The notes under the pieces: generated by a model
Told to the model about the DNA's origin: nothing
What the model saw: the letters and a program-made list of their open reading frames with translations, nothing else
Databases searched by the model: none
In this document: in pieces, positions 1 through 5,627 of the stretch
Layout: every line of letters begins with the position of its first letter
How positions within the stretch are numbered: position 1 is the stretch's first letter
Assembly (NCBI GenBank): GCA_002509745.1
Contig: DAWK01000090.1
Coordinates: 543-6,169, forward strand
Direction of reading: 5' to 3'
Length of the DNA stretch: 5,627 nucleotides
Origin: Methanobacteriaceae archaeon UBA349
GTDB taxonomy: Archaea; Methanobacteriota; Methanobacteria; Methanobacteriales; Methanobacteriaceae
Made by a program: the position numbers and the translations under genes

Positions 1-590
1 TGTTTCCAAATGCAATTGTTTTAACCATGGAAATGGATGAAAAACTAATTAATGCAGATCCAGGTATTGAATCACAGGCATTGAATGATGCGCATTATGA
101 AAAGCTGGGTAATATGACCTACCAAATAGCTGACTATCTCAGAGAAAATGGTTTTGCAGCCGAGGCAGCTCACCCTTACGGAAATGTGGTAAAATTCACA
201 CCACTTGCACAAGAAACAGGTGTGGGATGGATAGGAGAAAGTGGACTTCTAATAACTCCAGCATCCGGCCCAAGACAAAAAATTTCAGCCATATTCACCA
301 GCATTGAAAATCTACCAATCAAAGCAGATAATGAACACGCCTGGATAACAGAATACTGCAAAAGATGCGGTAAATGTATCAAAGCCTGCCCTGAAAAAGC
401 ACTTATAGAAAAAGAGACATGTTGTGGTGGAAACGAAATCGAATTCGTGGAATCACTTTGTATTGGTTGTAGTGAGGGCTGTACTTACTGTATAGAGGAC
501 TGTCCATTTTATGAAAAAGGATATGCTCATATTAAAAACAAATTTGACAAAATGAATGCTAAATTAGCAGAAAGAAATATAACTTCTTAA
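1..590 (+). CDS. QueG-like protein with two ferredoxin-type [4Fe-4S] motifs, 5' end outside window
   Basis: The reading frame has no stop between base 1 and the ATG at 27, and the codons before that ATG (FPNAIVLT, then MEM) fit the family, so the true start probably lies upstream and this is a partial gene. Counting from the ATG at 27 (187 residues), a segment around 60-97 ([16 protein letters not shown], then GPR and a TSIENLP stretch) resembles the region before the Fe-S clusters in epoxyqueuosine reductase (COG1600) and reductive-dehalogenase-like proteins. A classic ferredoxin motif follows: C111, C114, C117, C121-P. The second motif is unusual: C145, C148, C152, C155, C159-P, with a CC pair at 132-133. 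The two motifs probably bind two [4Fe-4S] clusters for electron transfer in the cytoplasm. The substrate is unknown, and a true tRNA-modifying QueG role is not supported. The next gene starts 67 bases downstream. Confidence is high for an Fe-S protein and moderate for the family. Confidence 0.8.
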   Translation, partial: FPNAIVLTMEMDEKLINADPGIESQALNDAHYEKLGNMTYQIADYLRENGFAAEAAHPYGNVVKFTPLAQETGVGWIGESGLLITPASGPRQKISAIFTSIENLPIKADNEHAWITEYCKRCGKCIKACPEKALIEKETCCGGNEIEFVESLCIGCSEGCTYCIEDCPFYEKGYAHIKNKFDKMNAKLAERNITS

Positions 591-644
591 ATGCAATCTT
601 TTGAATCATTTATGGGATCCATTAAAAACATAGCGAGATTATTT

Positions 645-651
645 GAGGTGA
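645..651 (+). promoter_or_regulatory. Ribosome binding site of the small thioredoxin gene
   Basis: GAGGTGA lies 6 bases before the ATG at 658. It selects that start over the out-of-frame ATG at 654, which is too close to the motif. Confidence 0.7.
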
Positions 652-657
652 TTATGC

Positions 658-897
658 ATGAAAATAGAAGTATACGGAACTGGATGCGGAAATTGTAAAA
701 CTTTAGAAAGTAACGCAGAAAAAGCAATAAAAGAATCAGAAGTAGACGCGGAAATCATTAAAATCCAGGAGATGGATAAGATATTTGAGGCAGGGATCAC
801 CAGCACCCCAGGATTAGGAATAGATGGGGAAATAAAATCCATGGGACGTATTCCCTCAGTAGATGAGATTAAAAAATGGATAGAATCAAAAAAATAA
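658..897 (+). CDS. Small thioredoxin-like redox protein (MTH895-like, Thioredoxin_3)
   Basis: This 79-residue protein is much shorter than ordinary thioredoxins (about 105). Its N-terminal beta strand leads into a CxxC active site, GTGCGNC, with cysteines at 10 and 13. A TSTPGLGIDG segment around 48-57 supplies the cis-proline (P51) facing the active site, and a final helix (SVDEIKKWI) closes the fold. From memory it closely resembles MTH895, a small archaeal thioredoxin of known structure, often annotated 'redox-active disulfide protein 2'. It should act in the cytoplasm as a dithiol/disulfide exchange protein; the partner is not shown. Small thioredoxins of this type are commonly found beside COG0701 permeases and ArsR regulators, both of which occur further right. 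It could once have reduced the now-broken ArsC, but that is inference. The next gene begins 41 bases downstream. Confidence 0.9.
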   Translation: MKIEVYGTGCGNCKTLESNAEKAIKESEVDAEIIKIQEMDKIFEAGITSTPGLGIDGEIKSMGRIPSVDEIKKWIESKK

Positions 898-916
898 AAT
901 AATTCTTTGATTTACA

Positions 917-923
917 TTTTTTT
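917..923 (+). terminator. Weak oligo-T tract after the thioredoxin gene
   Basis: Seven T in a row lie 19 bases after the thioredoxin stop and just before the next ribosome binding site. In archaea such a tract can cause partial termination, but read-through into the next gene is equally possible. Confidence 0.25.
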
Positions 924-925
924 AT

Positions 926-931
926 GGAGGT
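926..931 (+). promoter_or_regulatory. Ribosome binding site fixing the oxidoreductase start at 939
   Basis: GGAGGT lies 7 bases before the ATG at 939. The upstream in-frame ATG at 924 overlaps this motif and would have no site of its own, so 939 is the better start. Confidence 0.75.
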
Positions 932-938
932 TACTTTA

Positions 939-1712
939 ATGAAAAGTATGGGCTTTATTGGCGGAGGAAGAGTAACTAAAATACTACTAAATGGTTTTAA
1001 AAAGGCAGGAATTGAATTAGATGATGTAGTGGTGTATGATACAAGTTCAAGTACTATTAAAGAACTTAAAAATGAATTTTCTGAAATTAAATCCGTTTCA
1101 AATGATAATAAGCTTGCTGCTTCACAAGATATGGTTTTCTTAGCTGTTCATCCACCGGCCATGAGTGGCGTGTTAGATGAAATAAAATCCTATTTGAATC
1201 CAAATTCCATTGTGGTTTCCCTGGCACCGAAACCCAAAATCGAAGACATTTCCAGTTTGCTGGGTGGATTTTATCGTATAGTACGTATAATACCCAACGC
1301 ACCATCCATCATCAATCAGGGCTACAATCCAATCAGTTTTGCTCCAGAGATAACTGATTCTCTGAAAAAAGAGATCATGGCATTATTCAGTGTTTTGGGA
1401 GAAACTCCTGAGGTGGATGAGGATAAACTGGAAGCTTATGCTGTTTTAATCGCAATGGGACCTACCTATTTCTGGTTCCAGTTTAATGAGTTATTCAAAT
1501 TAGGACGTTCCTTTGGACTGGAAGATAACGAGATAAAGGATAGCCTGCAGAAAATGGTCACTGGTGCAGCCCAAACTTTCTATCAGTCCAGTCTAACCCC
1601 AGAAGAAGTCATGGACCTCGTTCCAGTTAAGCCCATGGGAGATGAGGAGGAAAATATAAAAACAGCATATCAATCTAGGTTGACATCAATCTTCCAACAG
1701 TTGAAAAAGTGA
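939..1712 (+). CDS. Pyrroline-5-carboxylate reductase-like NAD(P)-binding oxidoreductase
   Basis: The start at 939 gives 257 residues, beginning MKSMGFIGGGRVTKIL, a Rossmann nucleotide-binding loop (GxGGG-type, residues 5-11). Further ProC-like landmarks follow: the strand end FLAVHPP (67-73, where ProC usually has V-K-P), RIIPNAPSIINQGY (116-129, matching R-x-MPN-x-P), and AMGPTY (172-177, matching GSGPAY at the start of the helical dimerisation domain). The conserved SPGGTT of true ProC enzymes is absent; the equivalent region reads VPVKPMGDEEE (228-238). The fold and a NAD(P)H-type cofactor are therefore likely, but reduction of pyrroline-5-carboxylate is doubtful. It may be a divergent paralogue acting on another imine or keto compound. 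Its stop overlaps a possible GTG start of the ABC ATPase gene, so it is almost certainly co-transcribed with the exporter, which suggests a linked function. Confidence 0.8.
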   Translation: MKSMGFIGGGRVTKILLNGFKKAGIELDDVVVYDTSSSTIKELKNEFSEIKSVSNDNKLAASQDMVFLAVHPPAMSGVLDEIKSYLNPNSIVVSLAPKPKIEDISSLLGGFYRIVRIIPNAPSIINQGYNPISFAPEITDSLKKEIMALFSVLGETPEVDEDKLEAYAVLIAMGPTYFWFQFNELFKLGRSFGLEDNEIKDSLQKMVTGAAQTFYQSSLTPEEVMDLVPVKPMGDEEENIKTAYQSRLTSIFQQLKK

Positions 1713-1747
1713 ATAAAAATACAAATCTTATTTCAAAAATAAATGAT

Positions 1748-1753
1748 GGGGAG
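1748..1753 (+). promoter_or_regulatory. Ribosome binding site fixing the ABC ATPase start at 1760
   Basis: GGGGAG lies 6 bases before the ATG at 1760. The frame is open back to a GTG at 1709 that overlaps the previous stop, but the 17 extra residues are not domain-like, and the family normally begins shortly before the first beta strand. Confidence 0.7.
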
Positions 1754-1759
1754 ATATTA

Positions 1760-2683
1760 ATGGAGTACGTTGTAGAAGTTCAGAAACTAGCCAAGGGCTA
1801 CAATGGAATTAAGGCCGTTGATGATGTGGACTTTAAGGTTAAAAATGGCGAAATATTTGGTTTTTTAGGGCCTAATGGGGCTGGAAAAACCACCACCGTC
1901 AGAATGTTAACGGGTATAATCAAACCCGATAGTGGGAAAGCTTATATTTTGGGATATGACATTCAAAAAGAACCTTTAAAGGCCAAAGAACATCTGGGTG
2001 TGGTCCCCGAAACTTCCAACGCCTACATAGACCTATCCGCATGGCAAAATCTGATCTTAACAGCTGATCTATACGGAGTGCCTAAAAAGGACGCTGAAAT
2101 AAGATCCGATGACCTTTTAAAGGAATTTGACCTTTATGAACGAAAATATGATAAGGTTAAAGGATTTTCCAAAGGTATGAAGCAGCGTTTGATCCTGGCT
2201 ATGGCCCTAATTAATGACCCACAACTTTTATTTTTAGATGAACCTACCAGTGGGCTGGATGTTCAGAGTAGCATTTTAATCCGAAATATGTTGTTGCAGC
2301 TCCGTGAGAAAGGTAAAACCATCTTACTCACCACCCACAACCTGGAAGAAGCCAATAAGTTATGTGAAAGGATAGCTATCATCAACAAAGGCAAAATTAC
2401 TGCCATAGACACTCCTGAAAATCTTAAAAAAATGATAAAAAAGTTGAACGCCATAGAGGTAACCTTCGATGTCCCAGTATCTGTTCAGGATTTATCAGAC
2501 CTCCCTGAAATACAGGAAATCCGTAAAACTGGTGATAAATTCATTTTAAACACAAATAATGTCAATAACCTCATTTCTGAAGTTACAGAATATGCAAAAT
2601 CTAAAGATATCAAGATAATGGTTCTGAACACCTTGACCCCGTCACTGGAAGAAGTTTTTTTAGAACTTACTCGGAGGAGGTAA
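1760..2683 (+). CDS. ABC-2 type exporter, ATP-binding subunit
   Basis: This 307-residue ATPase (start at 1760) powers the membrane subunit encoded next. Walker A is GPNGAGKTT (37-45). The Q-loop position carries glutamate (VVPE, E84), as in other DrrA/NatA-like proteins. The signature motif is SKGMKQ (137-142), Walker B is LLFLDEP (156-162), the D-loop is SGLD (164-167) and the switch histidine is in TTHN (H193). All catalytic residues are present, so it should hydrolyse ATP. The C-terminal 80 or so residues form the small accessory domain usual in the CcmA/COG1131 group. The cargo cannot be read from the sequence; relatives export drugs, lipids, peptides or ions. An alternative GTG start at 1709 would overlap the preceding oxidoreductase stop, indicating translational coupling. 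Only three bases separate this gene from the permease gene. Confidence 0.93.
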   Translation: MEYVVEVQKLAKGYNGIKAVDDVDFKVKNGEIFGFLGPNGAGKTTTVRMLTGIIKPDSGKAYILGYDIQKEPLKAKEHLGVVPETSNAYIDLSAWQNLILTADLYGVPKKDAEIRSDDLLKEFDLYERKYDKVKGFSKGMKQRLILAMALINDPQLLFLDEPTSGLDVQSSILIRNMLLQLREKGKTILLTTHNLEEANKLCERIAIINKGKITAIDTPENLKKMIKKLNAIEVTFDVPVSVQDLSDLPEIQEIRKTGDKFILNTNNVNNLISEVTEYAKSKDIKIMVLNTLTPSLEEVFLELTRRR

Positions 2684-2686
2684 TAG

Positions 2687-3439
2687 ATGTTAAATCTTTA
2701 TTTCAGTCAGTTCAAACGTTCCCTTGCCATTATGAAAAAGGACATCTTGATCTACTATTTTAAAGGACCAGTAATCATATTTGGGATATTGATACCATTA
2801 TTCCTGTTTCTGGCATTTTTAACCGGTAGTAAGAATTTATCCACAGATTTTCTAATATCCGGGCTAATTGGGATGACCATGCTCTTCACTGCCACTTCTG
2901 TATCTCCAGTTATAACACCTTGGGAATCACAGATGAATACTCTAGAAAGACTGATGACATACCCCATATCCATTTACACCCTCATACTCGGCGATATTCT
3001 GGCTTCAGTCATCTTCGGAACATTAATCACCCTGGTGCCTGTGATCATAGGATTAGTCATTGGAGTAAATATAATACATCCCATTATCCTCATCGCAGGA
3101 ATTGTTTTGGCTTCAATTTGTTTCTCAGCCTTGGGACTCTTACTTGCCACACCCCCCACTAATGCTCCATCCAACGTCATGATGATTTCATCCCTGGTTA
3201 AATTTCCACTGGTATTCATAAGTGGAATTTTTATTCCCCTAGAAAGCATGCCATTCTGGGGCAAAGCCATTGCATCGTTTTCACCTCTCACCTACTTCAC
3301 AGATTTAACGCGTTATTCTCTAGGAAATGGTAGTTATTACTCCATACTAATTGATTTCGCAGCTATTGTGTTGTTCACAATTATATTCTTTGTACTGGCA
3401 GTTAAAATCCATAAAAAAACATTACCTATGCGAATTTAG
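2687..3439 (+). CDS. ABC-2 type exporter, membrane subunit
   Basis: This is a 250-residue integral membrane protein of the ABC-2 family and the partner of the ATPase just upstream. A cytoplasmic N-terminus with a coupling-helix-like stretch (about 1-25) precedes roughly six hydrophobic segments near 28-46, 53-75, 97-121, 128-150, 160-182 and 218-242. The family signature is clear: a LERLMTYPIS segment after the second membrane helix, and FISGIFIPLESMPFW followed by SPLTYFTDLTR (about 177-210), the typical ABC-2 extracellular re-entrant region. It presumably acts as a homodimer, since no second permease gene is present. An excellent ribosome binding site, GGAGGAGG (2673-2680), overlaps the end of the ATPase gene and sits 6 bases from the ATG. 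No strong oligo-T terminator follows, so some transcripts may continue into the next gene. Confidence 0.92.
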   Translation: MLNLYFSQFKRSLAIMKKDILIYYFKGPVIIFGILIPLFLFLAFLTGSKNLSTDFLISGLIGMTMLFTATSVSPVITPWESQMNTLERLMTYPISIYTLILGDILASVIFGTLITLVPVIIGLVIGVNIIHPIILIAGIVLASICFSALGLLLATPPTNAPSNVMMISSLVKFPLVFISGIFIPLESMPFWGKAIASFSPLTYFTDLTRYSLGNGSYYSILIDFAAIVLFTIIFFVLAVKIHKKTLPMRI

Positions 3440-3545
3440 GCCAAACATTCCGATTTAAATGATATGCTGAAGATGATAAAAGATTATATGCAAAGAATAA
3501 GGAATCAAATTAAAAAAATTTTAAAAAAAAGTTAAGAGGTAAAAT
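3440..3545 (+). promoter_or_regulatory. AT-rich gap with possible promoter of the ArsP-like permease
   Basis: This 106-base gap contains a TATA-like stretch, GATTATATGC near 3482-3491, about 55 bases before the permease ATG. A second A/T-rich stretch at 3510-3530 lies too close to the start to be a clear promoter. GAGGT (3536-3540) is the permease ribosome binding site. No copy of the inverted repeat seen in front of arsR was found here, so control by that ArsR is not evident. Confidence 0.35.
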
Positions 3546-4535
3546 ATGGTCCCTGATATTCTACAGGAAAGTGTTAATTATCTTACTTACGTTCTGATGG
3601 GTTTAGATCCGGCATCAGCGTTAGGAAGTGCAGTAAATTTTTTCATATATGACACTATCAAAATCTTAATCCTATTAATTATAATAATATTTGCCATAGC
3701 TTTCTTCAGAAGCTATATATCTCCCCTTAAAGTTAGGAAAGCTTTAGGTAAACGAAATGAGTATTTAGGAAATGTTGTAGCAGCATTAATAGGCATAATT
3801 ACTCCTTTTTGTTCCTGCTCAGCTGTCCCGCTTTTTATTGGATTCGTTGAATCAGGAGTGCCCTTAGGTGTAACCTTTTCATTTTTAATAGCATCACCTA
3901 TGATTAATGAGATCGCTATTATCCTTCTTTGGGGTATGTTGGGATGGCAAGTAACAGCTTTATACATCATATCAGGGCTTATTATTGCTATCATTTCTGG
4001 TATAATTATTGGAAGGCTTAAACTGGAAGGTGAAGTGGAAAGCTACGTTTATGAAATGATTGAAAAAATAAAAGAGGCAGAAAAATCAGGCATAGCTTTA
4101 GAAGAAGAAAAGCAAACCTTAAAAGAACGCGCCCTATCTTCAAGAGATTATACTTTTGATCTATTGAAAAAAATAGGACCCTATGTGGTAATAGCTATTG
4201 GAATAGGTGCAATTATTCACGGTTATGCTCCTGCAGATTTCCTCCTCACATATGCCGGACCAAATAATCCTTTAGCAGTACCTATAGCCGTATTAATTGG
4301 AGTGCCTTTATATTCTAATGCTGCGGGAATTATTCCTTTAGTCGCGGTCTTTATAGAAAAAGGTATACCAATTGGAACCGCTTTAGCTTTTATGATGGCC
4401 GTTACCGCACTATCATTACCCGAGATGATTATACTTAGAAAAGTTTTGAAACCTAAACTTCTGGTTATATTTATAGGCATACTAGTGGTTTCCATAACTG
4501 CTATAGGTTACTTATTCAATGCAATAATATACTAA
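3546..4535 (+). CDS. COG0701 / PF03773 (ArsP-type) permease
   Basis: This is a 329-residue polytopic membrane protein. Its halves are related: TPFCSCSAVPLFIGFVESG followed by PLG (86-108) in the first half matches GVPLYSNAAGIIPLVAVFIE and GIPIG (252-277) in the second, the internal duplication known for this family. The first copy keeps the hallmark FCSCS with cysteines 89 and 91; the second copy has no cysteine. A charged cytoplasmic loop of about 45 residues (158-205, Lys/Glu-rich, probably coiled coil) links the halves. Hydrophobic segments lie near 37-54, 76-99, 108-131, 137-156, 209-226, 243-270, 275-297 and 303-325. ArsP members of the family export trivalent organoarsenicals; many archaeal members have no tested substrate. 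The proximity of arsR and an arsC remnant favours a metalloid role, by inference. The ribosome binding site GAGGT lies 5 bases from the ATG, and a strong oligo-T terminator follows. Confidence 0.88.
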   Translation: MVPDILQESVNYLTYVLMGLDPASALGSAVNFFIYDTIKILILLIIIIFAIAFFRSYISPLKVRKALGKRNEYLGNVVAALIGIITPFCSCSAVPLFIGFVESGVPLGVTFSFLIASPMINEIAIILLWGMLGWQVTALYIISGLIIAIISGIIIGRLKLEGEVESYVYEMIEKIKEAEKSGIALEEEKQTLKERALSSRDYTFDLLKKIGPYVVIAIGIGAIIHGYAPADFLLTYAGPNNPLAVPIAVLIGVPLYSNAAGIIPLVAVFIEKGIPIGTALAFMMAVTALSLPEMIILRKVLKPKLLVIFIGILVVSITAIGYLFNAIIY

Positions 4536-4555
4536 GATTATTTAAGTATCATCTA

Positions 4556-4570
4556 TTTTTTTCTTTTTTT
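4556..4570 (+). terminator. Archaeal oligo-T terminator of the permease gene
   Basis: Seven T, one C and seven T follow the permease stop by 20 bases. This is the expected intrinsic termination signal of archaeal RNA polymerase, which needs no hairpin. Confidence 0.7.
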
Positions 4571-4594
4571 AGTATAATTATTAAAATAGAAAGT

Positions 4595-4623
4595 AAAAAA
4601 ATTAAAAATATTATTTTAAAAAA
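4595..4623 (-). terminator. Oligo-T tracts (minus strand) ending the decayed arsC unit
   Basis: Read on the minus strand, this stretch holds T-runs of six and seven bases separated by A/T sequence. They are placed to end transcripts arriving from the arsC remnant and face the permease terminator, so the two units converge here. Confidence 0.4.
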
Positions 4624-4644
4624 TAAATAATGAATAATACTTTA

Positions 4645-4769
4645 TTAGAATTCGATTATTTCATTTTCATAAGTCCATTTTCCAAACGACCCTTCCATAA
4701 TTCATGGCTTCTTCAAAGGCATCATTGGTCATTGTAAGGACCATCAGTAACAACTACAACTTTTAACAT
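4645..4769 (-). pseudogene. Remnant of an unidentified small gene downstream of arsC
   Basis: Two bases after the arsC stop, with a GAGGTGA ribosome binding site (4775-4781), an ATG at 4769 opens the peptide MLKVVVVTDGPYND, which then meets a stop. Coding-like sequence continues in a second frame (NDAFEEAMNYGRVVWKM) and in a third frame (TYENEIIEF, then a stop at 4645-4647). The beta-strand-like start followed by TDGPY resembles the N-terminus of DUF166 or DsrE-like proteins, but the remnant is too short and broken to assign. At least two frame changes would be needed, and an internal deletion is possible. The close coupling to arsC suggests the two genes once formed one operon. Treat this as a probable gene fossil, not an expressed protein. 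Confidence 0.4.
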
Positions 4770-4770
4770 T

Positions 4771-5188
4771 TCATTCACCTCTAAATGTTTCCATTATCCA
4801 TTCTTTAATTTCATCTCTAATTCTTCTGAAAGCATTAGTTTTCTCATGGTCACTACCATCTACGGTGGTGGGGTCTTCAAATGATTCATGGAGATAGTTT
4901 TTTCCTCCCGGGAAAAAGGGACATACCTCACCTTCTCACCACATACAGTAACCACATAATCATTTCAAAGCCCTCAAACTCCTTGAGACTTTTTGAACGA
5001 TTACGGGATTATATCAACATTCACTTCTTCTAAGACTTTCACTGCATAGGGATTTACAGTACTAGGATTACTTCCTGGGCTGTAAACATCATAATATTTT
5101 ATATACAATGATTTTAGAAGTCTTTTTGCCATTTGGGATCTTTCAGAATTGTGGTTGCAAATGAATAGAACCGAATTTTTAGATTTAT
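4771..5188 (-). pseudogene. arsC: Decayed thioredoxin-coupled arsenate reductase
   Basis: The minus strand encodes an almost complete ArsC of the low-molecular-weight phosphatase fold, spread over three reading frames. The first part has VLFICNHNSERSQMA, the catalytic C-x4-N-x2-R-S P-loop, and then NPYAVKVLEEVNVDI. An apparent extra A near 5009-5010 creates the stop at 5001-5003. The frame resumes with RSKSLKEFEGFE, shifts at about 4962-4963 into DYVVTVCGEKVR, and shifts again at about 4924-4925 into CPFFPGGKNYLHESFEDP, continuing intact to the stop at 4771-4773. Undoing these single-base changes gives about 139 residues, the usual family length. It restores both resolving cysteines spaced C-x6-C, as in the thioredoxin-dependent (S. 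aureus type) enzymes. No good start remains: the sequence ACAT-AAATCT at 5181-5190 would give an ATG if one G were restored, about 5 bases after a GAAGATGA site. The nearest intact in-frame starts are a TTG at 5210 and an ATG at 5222. The intact enzyme would reduce arsenate to arsenite; this copy should not. Confidence 0.85.
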
Positions 5189-5224
5189 GTATGTCATCTT
5201 CAAATATCAATAAATAAAACATCC

Positions 5225-5240
5225 ATATATTTAAATATAT
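5225..5240. promoter_or_regulatory. Perfect 16-bp AT palindrome, likely TATA element of arsR (and of arsC)
   Basis: ATATATTTAAATATAT reads the same on both strands. Its centre is about 28 bases before the arsR ATG, which places the expected archaeal transcription start at or just before that ATG. In the other direction the start would fall near 5204, just before the arsC ribosome binding site. One symmetric TATA element could thus serve both divergent genes. The palindrome and spacing are seen; the promoter role is inferred. Confidence 0.6.
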
Positions 5241-5264
5241 CATGAGTATAAAGAAAACTCATGA
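5240..5264. promoter_or_regulatory. Inverted repeat over the arsR start, candidate ArsR operator
   Basis: TCATGAGT (5240-5247) and ACTCATGA (5257-5264) are exact 8-base inverted copies around a 9-base spacer. The repeat covers the predicted transcription start and the arsR start codon, where a bound dimer would block initiation. Autorepression is the rule for ArsR proteins; that this repeat is the site is inference. Confidence 0.5.
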
Positions 5265-5611
5265 AATCATGCGAAATTGGTGGGGGAGACAAGCCCAGCG
5301 AAGAACAAATTAATCGGCTGAAAAAGATAACATCCCAAATTCCGGCTGATGAGTTATTATATGAAAATGCAAATGTCATAAAGGCCCTTGCAGATCCAAC
5401 CCGACTAAAAATACTCCACTTATTAAAACATGGCGAATTATGTGTTTGTGAAATTATCACTGCAATGGAAAAACCACAACCAACCATATCCCACCATTTA
5501 AACATCTTAAAAAGAGCAGGATTCTTAAAATGGCGTAAAGAAGGAGTTTGGATACATTATAGCCTTTCTAATCCAAAAATTATAGAAATTTTAGATAACT
5601 TGACTAAATAA
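5261..5611 (+). CDS. arsR: ArsR-family arsenite-responsive repressor
   Basis: This is a complete 116-residue winged-helix repressor. After a short N-terminal tail (MKSCEIGGG, one cysteine at 4), the DNA-binding domain begins with NVIKALADPTRLKILHLLKH (39-58), typical of ArsR/SmtB proteins. The metal site ELCVCE carries cysteines 61 and 63, the CxC arsenite-binding motif of classical ArsR at the start of the DNA-reading helix-turn-helix. The recognition helix is QPTISHHLNILKRAG (73-87), followed by the beta-wing KWRKEGVWIHYSL. Arsenite or antimonite should bind and release the DNA. No ribosome binding site precedes the ATG, and the TATA element is about 28 bases upstream, so the mRNA is probably leaderless. 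It is transcribed away from the arsC remnant and may regulate itself, the old arsC unit and genes beyond the window. Direct control of the permease gene is unproven. Confidence 0.92.
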   Translation: MKSCEIGGGDKPSEEQINRLKKITSQIPADELLYENANVIKALADPTRLKILHLLKHGELCVCEIITAMEKPQPTISHHLNILKRAGFLKWRKEGVWIHYSLSNPKIIEILDNLTK

Positions 5612-5627
5612 ATTATTAAAACTAAAT

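Noticed and set aside
1709..1759. GTG start of the ABC ATPase overlapping the previous stop
   Set aside because: It has no clear ribosome binding site of its own, while a good GGGGAG precedes the ATG at 1760, where the ATPase domain properly begins.
2008..2013. Glutamate instead of glutamine at the ABC Q-loop
   Set aside because: VPE in place of VPQ is common in DrrA/NatA-like ABC-2 ATPases and does not by itself suggest loss of function.
2974..3291. Long minus-strand open frame inside the ABC-2 membrane subunit gene
   Set aside because: It lies opposite a well-supported membrane protein gene, has no ribosome binding site and matches no family I recognise.
4571..4644. Possible small RNA or CRISPR-like repeats in the AT-rich gap
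   Set aside because: Only simple A/T runs are present, with no regular repeat spacing and no stable stem; terminators explain the sequence.
5200..5505. Minus-strand open frame opposite arsR
   Set aside because: It is antisense to a clear ArsR protein, and its composition reflects the complementary strand only.

Overview
The window looks like the chromosome of a methanogenic archaeon of the order Methanobacteriales (Methanobacterium-like). The reasons are low GC content, frequent AGA/AGG/ATA codons, strong GGAGG or GAGGTGA ribosome binding sites, archaeal oligo-T terminators and TATA-like promoters. A 79-residue thioredoxin-like protein also closely resembles the small thioredoxin MTH895 of Methanothermobacter, from memory. 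The assignment is by recognition only; no search was run.

Left part (1-3439, all on +): the 3' part of a gene for a QueG-like protein with two ferredoxin-type Fe-S motifs (open at the window edge), a small CGNC thioredoxin, a pyrroline-5-carboxylate-reductase-like oxidoreductase, and an ABC-2 exporter (ATPase plus membrane subunit). The last three genes (939-3439) are tightly packed with strong ribosome binding sites and look like one transcription unit. The oxidoreductase lacks the usual C-terminal active-site motif of ProC, so a role in proline synthesis is doubtful.

Middle (3440-4570): a 106-bp AT-rich gap, then a COG0701/PF03773 (ArsP-type) permease with an FCSCS motif, ended by a clear T7-C-T7 terminator.

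Right part (4571-5627): a decayed region on the minus strand, divergent from an intact arsR on +. The decayed region holds a thioredoxin-coupled arsenate reductase gene (arsC). It is recognisable from end to end but broken by three single-base frameshifts and probably a lost start codon. Behind it is a remnant of a second small gene. arsR keeps the CxC arsenite-binding motif. The arsR-arsC gap holds a perfect 16-bp AT palindrome that could serve as a TATA element in both directions, and an 8-bp inverted repeat over the arsR start that is a good operator candidate.

Read together, this appears to be a metalloid-resistance neighbourhood (ArsR, ArsP-like permease, small thioredoxin, ArsC) in which arsenate reduction has been lost while the regulator and permease remain. 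An oxidoreductase/ABC-exporter cassette of unknown substrate lies between the thioredoxin and the permease. No wholly new system is evident. The most interesting points are the decayed arsC, the arsR control region and the oxidoreductase-exporter cassette.
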